Assembly: GCA_012840805.1 (NCBI GenBank)
Contig: DUVY01000038.1
Coordinates: forward strand, 1 to 64,000
Source of the DNA: Clostridiales bacterium
GTDB lineage: Bacteria > Bacillota > Clostridia > Christensenellales > DUVY01
DNA: 64,000 nucleotides
Reading direction: 5' to 3'
Below, piece by piece: positions 8,757-17,678 of this stretch (positions within the stretch are counted from its first letter, which is position 1; each line of letters begins with the position of its first letter). The notes beneath the pieces were generated by a model. It did no database searches. It saw only the letters and a program-made list of their open reading frames with translations, and was not told the origin of the DNA. The translations under genes were made by a program, and so were the position numbers.

Positions 8757-9607
8757 CAGGTTTTGTTAATTTTTTGAAGCCACCCAAAATGTCTTCCGCG
8801 CAAGCTGTGGCTATTATCAAGAAGCTAAGTTCAGGCCAAAAATGCGGGCATATGGGAACTTTGGACCCGTTCGCTTGCGGCGTATTGCCAATCGCGCTTG
8901 GCAGAGCGACCAAACTATTTGACTATTTTATCCGTCAACCAAAAACATACCGCGCTGTTTTTAAATTTGGCGTTGAGACCAACACCTTGGATTTGGACGG
9001 CATTGTTACTAAAAAAGATGACAAGAAAATTATGTTGGAGCAAATAAAAGCAATTTTGCCTGAATTTTTGGGGATTATTTCGCAAGAGCCGCCCAAATAC
9101 AGCGCAAAAAGGATTAACGGCAAAAGAGCGTATGAGCTGGCAAGAAGCGGTCAAGAAGTGAATTTGAAACCTACCCCCGTAAAAATTTATAATATATCGG
9201 CGCAAGATTTGGGCGATAATGAGTTTATTTTTGATATTTGCTGTTCGGGCGGCACATATATTAGAAGTCTTTGCAGAGACATAGCTTACAAGCTTGGGAC
9301 ATGCTCCGTTATGACCTGTCTTATTAGACAAGCTTCGGGCAATTTTGATATTACGAACGCAAAAACGCTTGATGAACTGGAGAAAGATTTTGATATAATA
9401 GGTTGCCAAGATGTTTTGAAAGATTTTAATAAATGCGTAATACAAGACCAAAAAAATTATGTTTTGGCACTCAACGGCGCTGACTTTAAGGCAATGACTA
9501 ACTCAAACAAAACACAAGACTTAGCTTTTTATTATAATGATAAGCTATTAGGAATAGGACAAAAAACAACAGATGATTTTTATAAAATAAAAATCAGATT
9601 AATATAA
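8753..9607 (+). CDS. truB: tRNA pseudouridine(55) synthase TruB
   Basis: TruB converts U55 of the tRNA T-loop to pseudouridine. The 284-residue protein has the motif HMGTLDPFACGVL with the catalytic Asp, plus PKYSAKRINGKRAYELAR and the CSGGTYIRSLCRDI motif of the fold. The C-terminal part is short and PUA-like. Its ATG overlaps the nrnA stop by 4 bases, and ribF follows after 10 bases. Confidence 0.96.
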   Translation: MTGFVNFLKPPKMSSAQAVAIIKKLSSGQKCGHMGTLDPFACGVLPIALGRATKLFDYFIRQPKTYRAVFKFGVETNTLDLDGIVTKKDDKKIMLEQIKAILPEFLGIISQEPPKYSAKRINGKRAYELARSGQEVNLKPTPVKIYNISAQDLGDNEFIFDICCSGGTYIRSLCRDIAYKLGTCSVMTCLIRQASGNFDITNAKTLDELEKDFDIIGCQDVLKDFNKCVIQDQKNYVLALNGADFKAMTNSNKTQDLAFYYNDKLLGIGQKTTDDFYKIKIRLI

Positions 9608-9617
9608 ACGAACGCTA

Positions 9618-10523
9618 ATGATAGTTTATGATTTTGGACAAAAAATAAATAAAGAAATAGCCATCGCTCTTGGTTTTTTTGATAGCGTGCATATAGGTCA
9701 TAGAGCCGTTATCAGTAAAGCCATTCAATACGCTCAAGACAATAGCATAAAAAGCGCGGTAATAACTTATTCAAATAATCCTTTTGAGGCTTTAGGCGAG
9801 TATCAAAAACTTATTTTCACATTTGAAGAAAGGATAAAAAAATTCAAACAATTAGGCGTTGATATTGTTATCGCCCAAAAATTTGACAAGACTTTTATGC
9901 GAAAAGATAAAACAGAATTTATTGACGAATTACTCAACGCCTATAACATAAAATATACTGTTTGCGGTCAAGATTATCGTTTTGGCGAGGGCGGTCAAGG
10001 CGATGTAGATTATCTTAATAATTATCTTCAAAAGCGCAATATTAGATTTGAAGTTTTGGATTTTATCAAAGAAAACAATTTGAAAGTTTCAAGCACTAAC
10101 ATAAGAAAATTGATTGAAACAGGAGATATGAAAAAAGCCCAAAAGCTATTGGGCGAGCCGTTTTGTATAACAGGCGTAGTAATAAGCGGCAAGGGATGCG
10201 GCAAATCATTGGGGATTCCTACCGTCAATCTTGATTTTCTTCCCGATAAAGTCCGACCGCGCCAAGGCGTTTATATAACTAAGACAATATTTGACGTTCA
10301 AAGTTTTTTATCAATAACAAATATAGGCTCAAAACCGACATTTTCGGATAATCGTGAAAATATAGAAACGTATATTTTGGACTATGACGGCGATTTATAT
10401 AATCGCGAAATCAAGATTGAGTTTTATGATTTTTTGAGACCAACCAAAAGTTTTCAAACCAAAGAGCAGCTTATTAACCAGATAAATTATGACATACAAG
10501 CCGCAAAAGAATATACTTTTTAG
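9618..10523 (+). CDS. ribF: Bifunctional riboflavin kinase/FAD synthetase
   Basis: RibF phosphorylates riboflavin to FMN and adenylates FMN to FAD. In 301 residues the N-terminal nucleotidyltransferase shows ALGFFDSVHIGHRAVI, CGQDYRFGEGG and SSTNIRKLIE. The C-terminal flavokinase shows GKGCGKSLGIPTVNL, RQGVYIT, NIGSKPTF and the YDGDLYNREI region. It follows truB in the standard order and is the last of this translation/RNA set. Confidence 0.96.
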   Translation: MIVYDFGQKINKEIAIALGFFDSVHIGHRAVISKAIQYAQDNSIKSAVITYSNNPFEALGEYQKLIFTFEERIKKFKQLGVDIVIAQKFDKTFMRKDKTEFIDELLNAYNIKYTVCGQDYRFGEGGQGDVDYLNNYLQKRNIRFEVLDFIKENNLKVSSTNIRKLIETGDMKKAQKLLGEPFCITGVVISGKGCGKSLGIPTVNLDFLPDKVRPRQGVYITKTIFDVQSFLSITNIGSKPTFSDNRENIETYILDYDGDLYNREIKIEFYDFLRPTKSFQTKEQLINQINYDIQAAKEYTF

Positions 10524-10534
10524 GAGTAAAATTA

Positions 10535-11437
10535 ATGATACGATTTGGACCGGCGGGCAATTCAAAAAGTTTTTATAACGAGGGATTAAAGCATACGCAT
10601 CAAGCGCCAAAATGGCTCAAAGAAAGAGGACTTAACGCCTTTGAGTATTCATTCGGCCGTGGCGTTAGAATGTCCGACGAAACGGCTAAAACAATAGGGC
10701 GCGAGATGAAAGAATACGATATAGAAATGAGCGTGCACGCGCCTTATTATATCAACCTTGCCAATGAAGACGATAAAAAAGCTCAAAACTCTTTTAATTA
10801 TATAATACAGTCATTAGAAAAACTAAAACTTATGGGCGGAATAAGATGTATTATGCATAGCGGTTCGTTATCGGGCGCGGACAGAAAAGATGCTTTGACC
10901 CGAGTATATAAAAGAATGGACGAACTTTTGAATATCTTGAACAAAAAAGACTTAGACTCTATGATATTATGTCCCGAAACTATGGGCAAATACAGCCAAA
11001 TCGGCACTGTTGAGGAGATTTGCGCGTTATGCACGCTACATCCTATGTTGATACCTTGCCTTGATTTTGGGCATATTAACTCATATATGCAAGGCGCGCT
11101 AAAGACAAAGGACGATTACAAAAGACAAATTGACATTGTTTTTGAAATGTTAAAGGAAGAAAAAGCCAAATATATACATATTCATTTTTCCAAAATCAAA
11201 TACGGCCCCGCCGGCGAAATTCATCATTTTAATTTTTCCGACCCCGAAAGCGATCAATATGGACCGTCTTTTGAGCCTTTGGCTGAAGTTTTACATGAGT
11301 ATAAAATGTCGCCTGTAATTATCAGCGAATCTACGGACCATATGGCTGAAGACGCTATGACGATGAAATATATATATATGAAAAACTCTTTTGATAAAGC
11401 CGAAGATTGTGATAAAATAGAAAAATCAGAGGTGTAA
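10535..11437 (+). CDS. Apurinic/apyrimidinic endonuclease-family (Nfo/endonuclease IV-like) TIM-barrel protein
   Basis: The 300-residue protein has the metal-site pattern of the endonuclease IV family: SVHAPYYINLA, CIMHSGSL, CPETMGK, CLDFGHINS, IHIHFSK and IISES near the C terminus. These would supply His, Glu and Asp ligands for a zinc cluster. Endonuclease IV cuts DNA 5' of abasic sites. This sequence is of a divergent archaeal/clostridial subtype, so AP-endonuclease activity is likely but not certain; the wider family also includes sugar isomerases. TAGGAG precedes the ATG and the next gene starts 1 base after its stop. Confidence 0.82.
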   Translation: MIRFGPAGNSKSFYNEGLKHTHQAPKWLKERGLNAFEYSFGRGVRMSDETAKTIGREMKEYDIEMSVHAPYYINLANEDDKKAQNSFNYIIQSLEKLKLMGGIRCIMHSGSLSGADRKDALTRVYKRMDELLNILNKKDLDSMILCPETMGKYSQIGTVEEICALCTLHPMLIPCLDFGHINSYMQGALKTKDDYKRQIDIVFEMLKEEKAKYIHIHFSKIKYGPAGEIHHFNFSDPESDQYGPSFEPLAEVLHEYKMSPVIISESTDHMAEDAMTMKYIYMKNSFDKAEDCDKIEKSEV

Positions 11438-11438
11438 G

Positions 11439-12491
11439 ATGAAAAATACCCAAGCATTATTTGACGACTCTATAGACTGTTATTTTATAACCAGCCAAGA
11501 AAATAGGTTTTACTTTTCGGGTTTAAAAACATCTTTTGGCGGCATAATTTTAACTCAAAACCAAAAGTATTACATAACGGATTTTAGATATCAATATGCG
11601 GCAAAAGAAGCCTTGCCCGATTGGGAATTAAAATTTGTTAAATTTTCAGAATTTTATAATACCGTAAGAAGCATTTTGCAGGACTTAAGAGTTAAGACCG
11701 TGGCGTTTGAGGATAAATTTATAACTTATTCGGACTTTTTGAAGTTATCAGATATTTTAACGGGCTTTGAGTTAGTTCCAGGTTCGGATATGATTGAAAC
11801 TTGTCGTATGGTTAAGACCGAAGAAGAAATCCAATTTATCGCCACAGCGCAACAAATTACCGAAAAAGCTCTGAATGCGACCATAGAGCGCCTCAAACCA
11901 AAAATGAGCGAACGGGATGTTTGCGCCGAAATTATCTATAATATGTATCTAAACGGCGCTGATGGTTTAAGTTTTGAGCCAATAGTGGCTATGGGCGTCA
12001 ACACTTCCCAACCGCACCATAGCTTTTCGGATTATAGGCTAGAAAAAGACGACCTTATTACAATAGACATAGGCTGCAAATATAAAGGCTACTGTTCGGA
12101 TATGACACGAACATTTACTTTAGGCGAGCCTGATAAAAAACTTGAGGAAATTTATAACATTGTAAAAAAGGCGCAAGAATACGCTCTGTCAAGCATCAAA
12201 GCTGGCATGACAGGGCATGAAGCGGATTCTTTCGCCCGAGAATATATAACTGCCAATGGATACGGCGAGCTATTTGGGCATGGGCTTGGGCATTCGGTAG
12301 GGCTTTTTGTTCACGAAAATCCGCGCCTTGGCGTAGGTTCTAATACAGTGCTAAAAGAAAATATGGTTGTAACAATCGAGCCGGGCATTTATTTGCAAGG
12401 TTTGGGCGGAGTCAGGATAGAAGACCTAGTAGTCATTAAAAATGACGGCGTTGAGAACTTGACTCATTTTACAAAAAATTTGAGAATTTAA
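11439..12491 (+). CDS. M24-family Xaa-Pro aminopeptidase
   Basis: This 350-residue metallopeptidase removes residues N-terminal to proline in the cytoplasm. An N-terminal creatinase-like domain (about 1-115) is followed by a pita-bread domain. The metal ligands are visible in TIDIGCKYKGYCSDMTRTF (two Asp), GHGLGHSVGLFVHE (His), TIEPGIYL (Glu) and GGVRIEDLVVI (Glu). It lies directly upstream of efp, an arrangement common in Firmicutes, where an aminopeptidase of this type often precedes efp. GAGGTG precedes the ATG. Confidence 0.93.
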   Translation: MKNTQALFDDSIDCYFITSQENRFYFSGLKTSFGGIILTQNQKYYITDFRYQYAAKEALPDWELKFVKFSEFYNTVRSILQDLRVKTVAFEDKFITYSDFLKLSDILTGFELVPGSDMIETCRMVKTEEEIQFIATAQQITEKALNATIERLKPKMSERDVCAEIIYNMYLNGADGLSFEPIVAMGVNTSQPHHSFSDYRLEKDDLITIDIGCKYKGYCSDMTRTFTLGEPDKKLEEIYNIVKKAQEYALSSIKAGMTGHEADSFAREYITANGYGELFGHGLGHSVGLFVHENPRLGVGSNTVLKENMVVTIEPGIYLQGLGGVRIEDLVVIKNDGVENLTHFTKNLRI

Positions 12492-12503
12492 GGAGGATTT
12501 TTT

Positions 12504-13067
12504 ATGATATCGGCAGGCGAATTTCGCAAGGGTAGCACATTTGAGATGGACGGCAAAGTATATGTGGTGGTTGACTTTCAGCATGTAAAACCCGGCAAAG
12601 GCGCGGCTTTTGTAAGAACCAAGATAAGAAATGTCATAACAGGGCAAATTCTTGAAACTACATTCAGCCCTACTGACAAATATCCTGTCGCGGTTATCGA
12701 GCGCAAAGAAATGCAATACTCTTATAATGACGGCGATTTGTATTATTTTATGGATATGCAAACATATGAGCAACTTCCTCTTAACCGCGAACAAGTGGAA
12801 GAAGCCCTTAATTTTATTAAGGAAGAATCTATGGTTTTTATCTATTTTTACAAAGGTCAACCTTTTTCTGTTGAGCCGCCCAATTTTGTGGAGCTTGAAG
12901 TGACATTTACGGAGCCGGGCATCCAAGGCGACACAGCGAAAGCTGGCAACAAGCCCGCGACTCTTGAAACAGGCTATTCCATTATGGTGCCTTTATTTAT
13001 TAACCAAGGCGACATAATCCGCGTTGATACTCGCGACGGAACATATATAGAGCGTATTAATAAATAA
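12504..13067 (+). CDS. efp: Elongation factor P
   Basis: EF-P rescues ribosomes stalled on polyproline. It is 187 residues long with three barrel domains. The tip loop [14 protein letters not shown] carries a Lys at the usual modification site, and the C-terminal part has the [16 protein letters not shown] signature with ending [12 protein letters not shown] very strong AAGGAGG ribosome site lies 7 bases upstream. The short gap to the peptidase gene suggests one operon. Confidence 0.98.
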   Translation: MISAGEFRKGSTFEMDGKVYVVVDFQHVKPGKGAAFVRTKIRNVITGQILETTFSPTDKYPVAVIERKEMQYSYNDGDLYYFMDMQTYEQLPLNREQVEEALNFIKEESMVFIYFYKGQPFSVEPPNFVELEVTFTEPGIQGDTAKAGNKPATLETGYSIMVPLFINQGDIIRVDTRDGTYIERINK

Positions 13068-13084
13068 TTATATTTTGAGGGGGA

Positions 13085-13747
13085 AATAATACTTTTAAAA
13101 TAGAAATAGGGCAAACAAAGCCTGAAAATTTTTCTATAACCTATCAAGGTCAATACGATATCTTTTCCCATTATGAATTTGCGGCGGGTATCCCTCACGC
13201 GCTTTTCGCGATATCTACGCTCAAAGAACATGATTTGCCCAATATAGCCTTTCATTCTTGGAGTTGTTTTCAAGGCGACAAAGACGGATATTTTGCAATT
13301 TTGAGCGGACTAGGGACGCATACGCATACCTATCAAAATATCTTAAGAACAAAAGAGTTTTGTATTAATTTTTTGTCTTTACGCTATTATGATAATATAA
13401 TAAAAACCATACATAATAATCATTTGGATAAAGACGAATTTTTGATAGGCGGATTTACTCAAGAAAAGGCGTCGATTGTAAGTTGCCCCAGAATAGCTCA
13501 AAGCTTTTTGTCATTTGAATGCAAATGCGAAAAAGTTATGGATATTTCAGGCGCGGGGATAAACGCTTTGGTAATAGGGCGAGTAGTCAATATGGCTTGC
13601 CAAAAAGAATACGCTCTAGGGCTTGACAAAAAATATACCAAAGAAGGTTTTATGTATAACATTCATTCTCCCAAAAATCTGTTTACAGGTGAAGACGATT
13701 ATACAGCCATCGCGGCCTTAAAACCTGTAAAAATTATTAAAGAATAG
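13085..13747 (+). CDS. Flavin reductase-like FMN-binding protein, no canonical start codon
   Basis: The reading frame is open from 13079 (TGA at 13076) to TAG 13745-13747 and encodes about 220 residues of a flavin reductase-like FMN-binding split-barrel protein. Family-like segments are FKIEIGQTKPENFSITYQG at the N terminus, FHSWSCFQGD, INFLSLRYYD and CKCEKVMDISGAGINALVIG. They show that the true protein begins near 13085-13100. There is no ATG, GTG or TTG in frame before a TTG at 13235, which would remove about 50 conserved residues. A GAGGGGG ribosome site at 13077-13083 points to a start at about 13088-13092. Either ATA or another rare start is used, or one base is wrong. The substrate is unknown. 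Confidence 0.7.
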   Translation, partial: NNTFKIEIGQTKPENFSITYQGQYDIFSHYEFAAGIPHALFAISTLKEHDLPNIAFHSWSCFQGDKDGYFAILSGLGTHTHTYQNILRTKEFCINFLSLRYYDNIIKTIHNNHLDKDEFLIGGFTQEKASIVSCPRIAQSFLSFECKCEKVMDISGAGINALVIGRVVNMACQKEYALGLDKKYTKEGFMYNIHSPKNLFTGEDDYTAIAALKPVKIIKE

Positions 13748-13774
13748 ATATATAAAAATATAATATTTTTTACT

Positions 13775-13807
13775 AACAACTTCAAAAAATTGAAGTTGTT
13801 TTTTTAT
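13775..13807 (+). terminator. Rho-independent terminator after the efp/flavin-reductase unit
   Basis: The arms 13775-13785 and 13790-13800 form a perfect 11-bp stem with an AAAA loop, followed directly by a T-run. It separates the upstream operon from spoIIIA. Confidence 0.9.
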
Positions 13808-13876
13808 TGCTTGTCCTAACATATTTTATAAAAAATTTTAATATTAATATTTAGAGATAACTTATAGGACAAGTAT

Positions 13877-14794
13877 ATGATAGAAAAAATTTTGCCCGAG
13901 TTTTTGACGGATATTCTAAAAAACAAATTGGACTATAACTATGTTTACGAAATACGAATAAGAAGCCAGTTGCCCATCATCGTAAATTATGGCGGAAGAT
14001 ATTATTATCTCAATTCTGAAGGCGTAGGGGGACGCGATGACGGCAGCATCGTAACAGACCGCAAAATGCTGGAGGCAATTATTTATAGGGCGGCCGATTA
14101 TTCTATGTATGCGGTTAATAACCAGTTAAAGCATTCTTTTATTACCGTAACAGGCGGAATAAGAATAGGTATATGCGGCGAATTAGTCATTGAAGACCAA
14201 AAAATCAAAAGCGTAAAAAATTTTACCTCGCTTGTTATTAGAATCCCGCACGAAGTTAACAATTGCGCATTGACAGCTTATCACTTCATCGCGCAAGACG
14301 AAATATATAACTCATTGATAATCTCGCCGCCGGGTTGCGGCAAGACTACATTTTTGAGAGATATAGCGAGACTTCTTTCCCAAAGCGATTTTATAAGAAA
14401 CACGCTTATTATTGACGAACGATACGAAATAGCCTCTTGTTACAATGGCATACCTCAGCTAAATGTGGGGAAATTTACCGATGTGATAAGCAACTGCGAC
14501 AAACTATATGGATTTGAGCAAGGAATAAGGGCGATGAAGCCCGATGTAATTATTACCGACGAACTTGCCAATCAAAGCGATTTGGACGCTGTAATATACG
14601 CGGCGGGTTGCGGCGTAAAGATTATCGCATCGGCGCACGCATATGACCATACCGACCTTATTAATAAACCGGGTTTTGATAATATTATCAAAAAAAGATT
14701 GTTTGAAAGATTTGTCGTTTTATCCAACAAAAGAGGACCGGGAACATACGAAGGCGTATATGATAATCAATTTAATAAAATTTATATACCATAA
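13877..14794 (+). CDS. spoIIIAA: Stage III sporulation ATPase SpoIIIAA
   Basis: SpoIIIAA is the cytoplasmic secretion-type ATPase of the SpoIIIA-SpoIIQ channel built by the mother cell around the forespore. The 305 residues contain GGIRIGICGE, Walker A SPPGCGKTTFLRD near residue 155, a Walker B-like IITDELA, and a conserved ASAHAY segment. It is the first gene of an eight-gene operon (AA to AH). In B. subtilis the operon is SigE-controlled. I could not define a SigE promoter in the AT-rich 80 bases upstream. Confidence 0.97.
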   Translation: MIEKILPEFLTDILKNKLDYNYVYEIRIRSQLPIIVNYGGRYYYLNSEGVGGRDDGSIVTDRKMLEAIIYRAADYSMYAVNNQLKHSFITVTGGIRIGICGELVIEDQKIKSVKNFTSLVIRIPHEVNNCALTAYHFIAQDEIYNSLIISPPGCGKTTFLRDIARLLSQSDFIRNTLIIDERYEIASCYNGIPQLNVGKFTDVISNCDKLYGFEQGIRAMKPDVIITDELANQSDLDAVIYAAGCGVKIIASAHAYDHTDLINKPGFDNIIKKRLFERFVVLSNKRGPGTYEGVYDNQFNKIYIP

Positions 14795-14802
14795 GGAAAT
14801 TT

Positions 14803-15309
14803 ATGTGGTTTTTAAAATTAATTAGTTTTTTGGCAATGACAGGCGGTGGCGCGTATTTAGGTCATAAAAAAAGCAGCTATTATAAAATTAGAGAAAAAAT
14901 ATTAAACGAAATAATCAGGTTATGCGACATCATGATCAACGATATTACATATTTTCAACCAACAGTCCAAGAAATGCTAAAAAACCGCCTCAATAATTTC
15001 AGCGCGCTTGCGTCGTCGTTATCTAATTATATTGATTTGCTAGAAAATAACGAGGTCATTAGTATTGAAGCATTAAAAAACAAAATTGCCAAAGGACCGT
15101 TGACCGAAGATGAGTTTATCCTCTTTATACAATTATTAGACATTTTAGGAAAAAGCGATTCCCATTCTCAAAGGGGAGGAATAACAAGCATAAAAGAGGC
15201 ATTTTTGATAAAGCACCAAATAGCTTTGGAAGAGTGCTAAAAATACGGGGGATTGTATTTTAAATTGGGCGTTTTGGGAGGCTTGGCGGCGGGAGTGATA
15301 ATTTTATGA
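14803..15309 (+). pseudogene. spoIIIAB: Stage III sporulation protein SpoIIIAB, interrupted by an in-frame TAA
   Basis: SpoIIIAB is a type II secretion F-like membrane component of the SpoIIIA channel. Codons 1-145 encode an N-terminal helix with GGGAYLGHKKS and the helical body ending IALEEC. A TAA at 15238-15240 then stops translation. The same frame continues with 22 more codons reading KYGGLYFKLGVLGGLAAG and on to TGA 15307-15309. This is exactly the conserved C-terminal end and membrane helix of SpoIIIAB, and the total of about 168 codons equals the family length. A single A-to-T change (AAA to TAA) would explain it. It could be a true nonsense mutation, readthrough or a sequencing error. 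The rest of the operon is intact. Confidence 0.85.
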
Positions 15310-15377
15310 CCCATTATTATGCCTATTAAGAAAAATCATGCGCCAATTATTTTATAACAGCCCAAAAGGAATGTGCA

Positions 15378-15605
15378 ATGCAGATAGGGGTAGAAATAAT
15401 ATTTAGAATAGCGGCAATAGGTATTTTAACCGCGGTAGTGACTCAAATATTAAAAAAAGCCGAAAAAGACGAGATAGCTACATTGGTCACGCTAGCGGGA
15501 CTTGTTATTGTGCTGCTTATGGTTATTAATATGATAAGCCAACTTTTTGACGCGGTAAAACAGCTTTTTAATTTATACAGGGTATTAAAAATTACATGGA
15601 TATAA
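15378..15605 (+). CDS. spoIIIAC: Stage III sporulation protein SpoIIIAC
   Basis: This is a small membrane protein of 75 residues with two hydrophobic helices. The family-typical core includes IFRIAAIGILTAVVTQILKK, a KDEIATLVTLAG turn and the FDAVKQLFNLY ending. It has about 8 residues more than usual at the C terminus because the stop lies inside the start of spoIIIAD, which it overlaps by 10 bases. An AAAAGGA ribosome site precedes the ATG. SpoIIIAC and SpoIIIAD are related subunits of the channel. Confidence 0.93.
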   Translation: MQIGVEIIFRIAAIGILTAVVTQILKKAEKDEIATLVTLAGLVIVLLMVINMISQLFDAVKQLFNLYRVLKITWI

Positions 15606-15982
15606 TCAAAATCATAGCGATAGGCTTTACTTCTGCAGTCACATATTCATTACTCAAAGAAAATAAGCCTGAAATTGCGTATTTGGCGTTGTTAGCGGGA
15701 TCGGTAATTGTCTTTATGATAGTTATTGACATGCTGGTTAAAATTGTGTCAACTATTAACGGACTAGCGCAAAAGACAGGGCTGAATATATCTATAATCG
15801 CTAGTATTCTTAAGATAATTGGCATAGGATATTTGACGGAGTTTGCGGCGGGGATTTGCGAAGATATGGGCGCAAAGAGCATGTCGGACAAGGTATTATT
15901 TGGGGGAAAGGTAATAATTATGTTTTTGAGTTTGCCAATAATTGTCGCTTTGATAGAGTTAATTATTGCCATATTGCCATAA
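15596..15982 (+). CDS. spoIIIAD: Stage III sporulation protein SpoIIIAD
   Basis: This is a 128-residue polytopic membrane protein. The first half repeats the SpoIIIAC-like pair of helices and the second half carries the conserved KIIGIGYLTEFAAGICEDMG motif followed by a last helix. Its start overlaps spoIIIAC and its stop lies 1 base before the spoIIIAE ATG, so translation is probably coupled across AC, AD and AE. Confidence 0.95.
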   Translation: MDIIKIIAIGFTSAVTYSLLKENKPEIAYLALLAGSVIVFMIVIDMLVKIVSTINGLAQKTGLNISIIASILKIIGIGYLTEFAAGICEDMGAKSMSDKVLFGGKVIIMFLSLPIIVALIELIIAILP

Positions 15983-15983
15983 A

Positions 15984-17198
15984 ATGAAAATCAAATCATA
16001 TAAAAACCAAATAAAGTTATTAATTTTAGCGGCTTTATTTTTGCTGATTTTTTGGACAAGCATTTGCCCTTGTTATGTATTGTCCAAAGAAATGACCGAA
16101 GAAGAAGCCGGACAGAAATTACAAGAATCAATAGATGAGCAACTAAACAGTATGGATTTTTGGGAATTAGAACAGTTAATTAACTCTATGGACGAAAACC
16201 AAAAAAAAATATTTGGCGGCTCAAGTTTTTTGGATAGAATAAGGCAATTGCTTGACGGGAAATACAAAAGCAACAATATTTTCAGCGCGATTTTTTTTCT
16301 GTTAATTGGCGATATAACTTTGTTTTTGCCTTTATTAGCTACCATAATAGGCATTTCGGTTTTGTGTTCTATTTTGAGCAATCTTCAGTTTAATTCATCC
16401 AACAAAGGCGTGAGCAATGTAATATATTTTGCGTGTTACGGCGTTGTGATTTTGTCTGTTTCGGTATCTGTTTTTTATTTGATAACGCTGACCAAAACGG
16501 CAGTCCAGTCTATGCAAAACCAAATAAATTTAATTTTTCCCATTTTATTAGGGGTGCTGACAGCTATAGGCGGAACCACTTCGGTAGCGGTTTATCAGCC
16601 TATGGTCAGCGTGTTGTCCGTTGTGATAACTCAACTTATGGTTAATATCATATTGCCATTATTTATTTTCGGATATGTGTTTAATATTATTGGCAATTTA
16701 TCGTCCACTTTAAAATTAAACAAGTTTAGCGCGTTTACTTCCAGCCTTTCAAAATGGTTCATAGGAATTGTTTTTACGGTATTTACGGCTTTTTTATCAA
16801 TACAGGGCATAACGGCGTCCGTGCATGACGGAGTTTCTATAAGGACGGCAAAATTCGCCATAAGCCATTATATACCTATAATCGGAGGATATTTGTCGGA
16901 CGGTTTTAACTTAATTATGGCTGGAAGCGTGCTTATAAAAAACGCTGTAGGGGTTGCGGGATTGTTTTTGTTAGCGTCAACCGTGTTAGCGCCTGTAATT
17001 AAGATAGCGATAATGATGTTGACTTTGAAGCTTACAGCGGCGATTTTGGAGCCTTTGGCGCCTCAAGGATTTTCTGACTTTGTGAGCGGCGCCGCAAAAA
17101 GTATCTCTATGCTTATCGCAATAATCTTAAGCGTAGCATTTATGTATTTTATAATGCTGTTGCTTGTGGTTTGCACGGGCAATTTTATATGGGGGTAA
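15984..17198 (+). CDS. spoIIIAE: Stage III sporulation protein SpoIIIAE
   Basis: The protein has 404 residues from the ATG at 15984; an in-frame codon at 15966 lies inside spoIIIAD and is unlikely. It has an N-terminal signal/anchor (LLILAALFLLIFWTSI), a soluble segment and then a series of about seven hydrophobic helices. Family-like segments include GGTTSVAVYQPM, SVHDGVSIRTAKFAISHYIPIIGGYLSDG and a DFVSGAAKSI segment before the last helix. It is a membrane subunit of the SpoIIIA channel. spoIIIAF follows after 6 bases. Confidence 0.95.
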   Translation: MKIKSYKNQIKLLILAALFLLIFWTSICPCYVLSKEMTEEEAGQKLQESIDEQLNSMDFWELEQLINSMDENQKKIFGGSSFLDRIRQLLDGKYKSNNIFSAIFFLLIGDITLFLPLLATIIGISVLCSILSNLQFNSSNKGVSNVIYFACYGVVILSVSVSVFYLITLTKTAVQSMQNQINLIFPILLGVLTAIGGTTSVAVYQPMVSVLSVVITQLMVNIILPLFIFGYVFNIIGNLSSTLKLNKFSAFTSSLSKWFIGIVFTVFTAFLSIQGITASVHDGVSIRTAKFAISHYIPIIGGYLSDGFNLIMAGSVLIKNAVGVAGLFLLASTVLAPVIKIAIMMLTLKLTAAILEPLAPQGFSDFVSGAAKSISMLIAIILSVAFMYFIMLLLVVCTGNFIWG

Positions 17199-17204
17199 GG
17201 ATTG

Positions 17205-17678
17205 ATGAGCATGATATCAAAATGGATAATGGGCGTTGTAGGCGCTGCGGTTTTGTGCTTGCTTGTTGATTTGATAATGCCCGAAGGAAGCACAAAAAAA
17301 CACATAAGAAGCATTATGGCGATAATTACGTTGTTTATTATTTTGTCGCCTTTGCCCTCGTTGCTTAACCAAAATTGGGAAATTGATAATATTTTTGGAA
17401 GCAATAATATAAAGCCTGATAATAGAATAGTTGATAATGTTCATACCCAGCAGATAACTCTTTTGGAAGAATCTTTGGAAAACAAATTAAGCGAAGACGG
17501 ATATAACGACTCAAAAGTGATAATATCAGCCTATTCAAAAGAGAATGTAATAAAAATCAAGGCTGTCAGCGTTGATTTATCGCTGTGCGGCGTAACCGCA
17601 TCTGATTACGAAAAAGTAAAACAAAAGGTCCAAATTTATCTTGACGATAATAATATCTTGGTGGTTGTCTATGGATAA
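17205..17678 (+). CDS. spoIIIAF: Stage III sporulation protein SpoIIIAF
   Basis: The 157-residue protein has two N-terminal membrane helices (about 3-20 and 38-53, with RSIMAIITLFIILSPLP) and a soluble C-terminal domain. That domain shows the ring-building beta-alpha pattern of SpoIIIAF (SKVIISAYSKENVIKIKAVSVDL, then DYEKVKQKVQIYL). The start is ATG 17205 behind GGGGGTAAGG; a TTG one codon earlier is possible. It overlaps spoIIIAG by 8 bases. Confidence 0.92.
   Translation: MSMISKWIMGVVGAAVLCLLVDLIMPEGSTKKHIRSIMAIITLFIILSPLPSLLNQNWEIDNIFGSNNIKPDNRIVDNVHTQQITLLEESLENKLSEDGYNDSKVIISAYSKENVIKIKAVSVDLSLCGVTASDYEKVKQKVQIYLDDNNILVVVYG

Noticed and set aside
15310-15377. A small gene between spoIIIAB and spoIIIAC
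   Set aside because: Only the tail of spoIIIAB and the ribosome site of spoIIIAC are present; no open frame with support.
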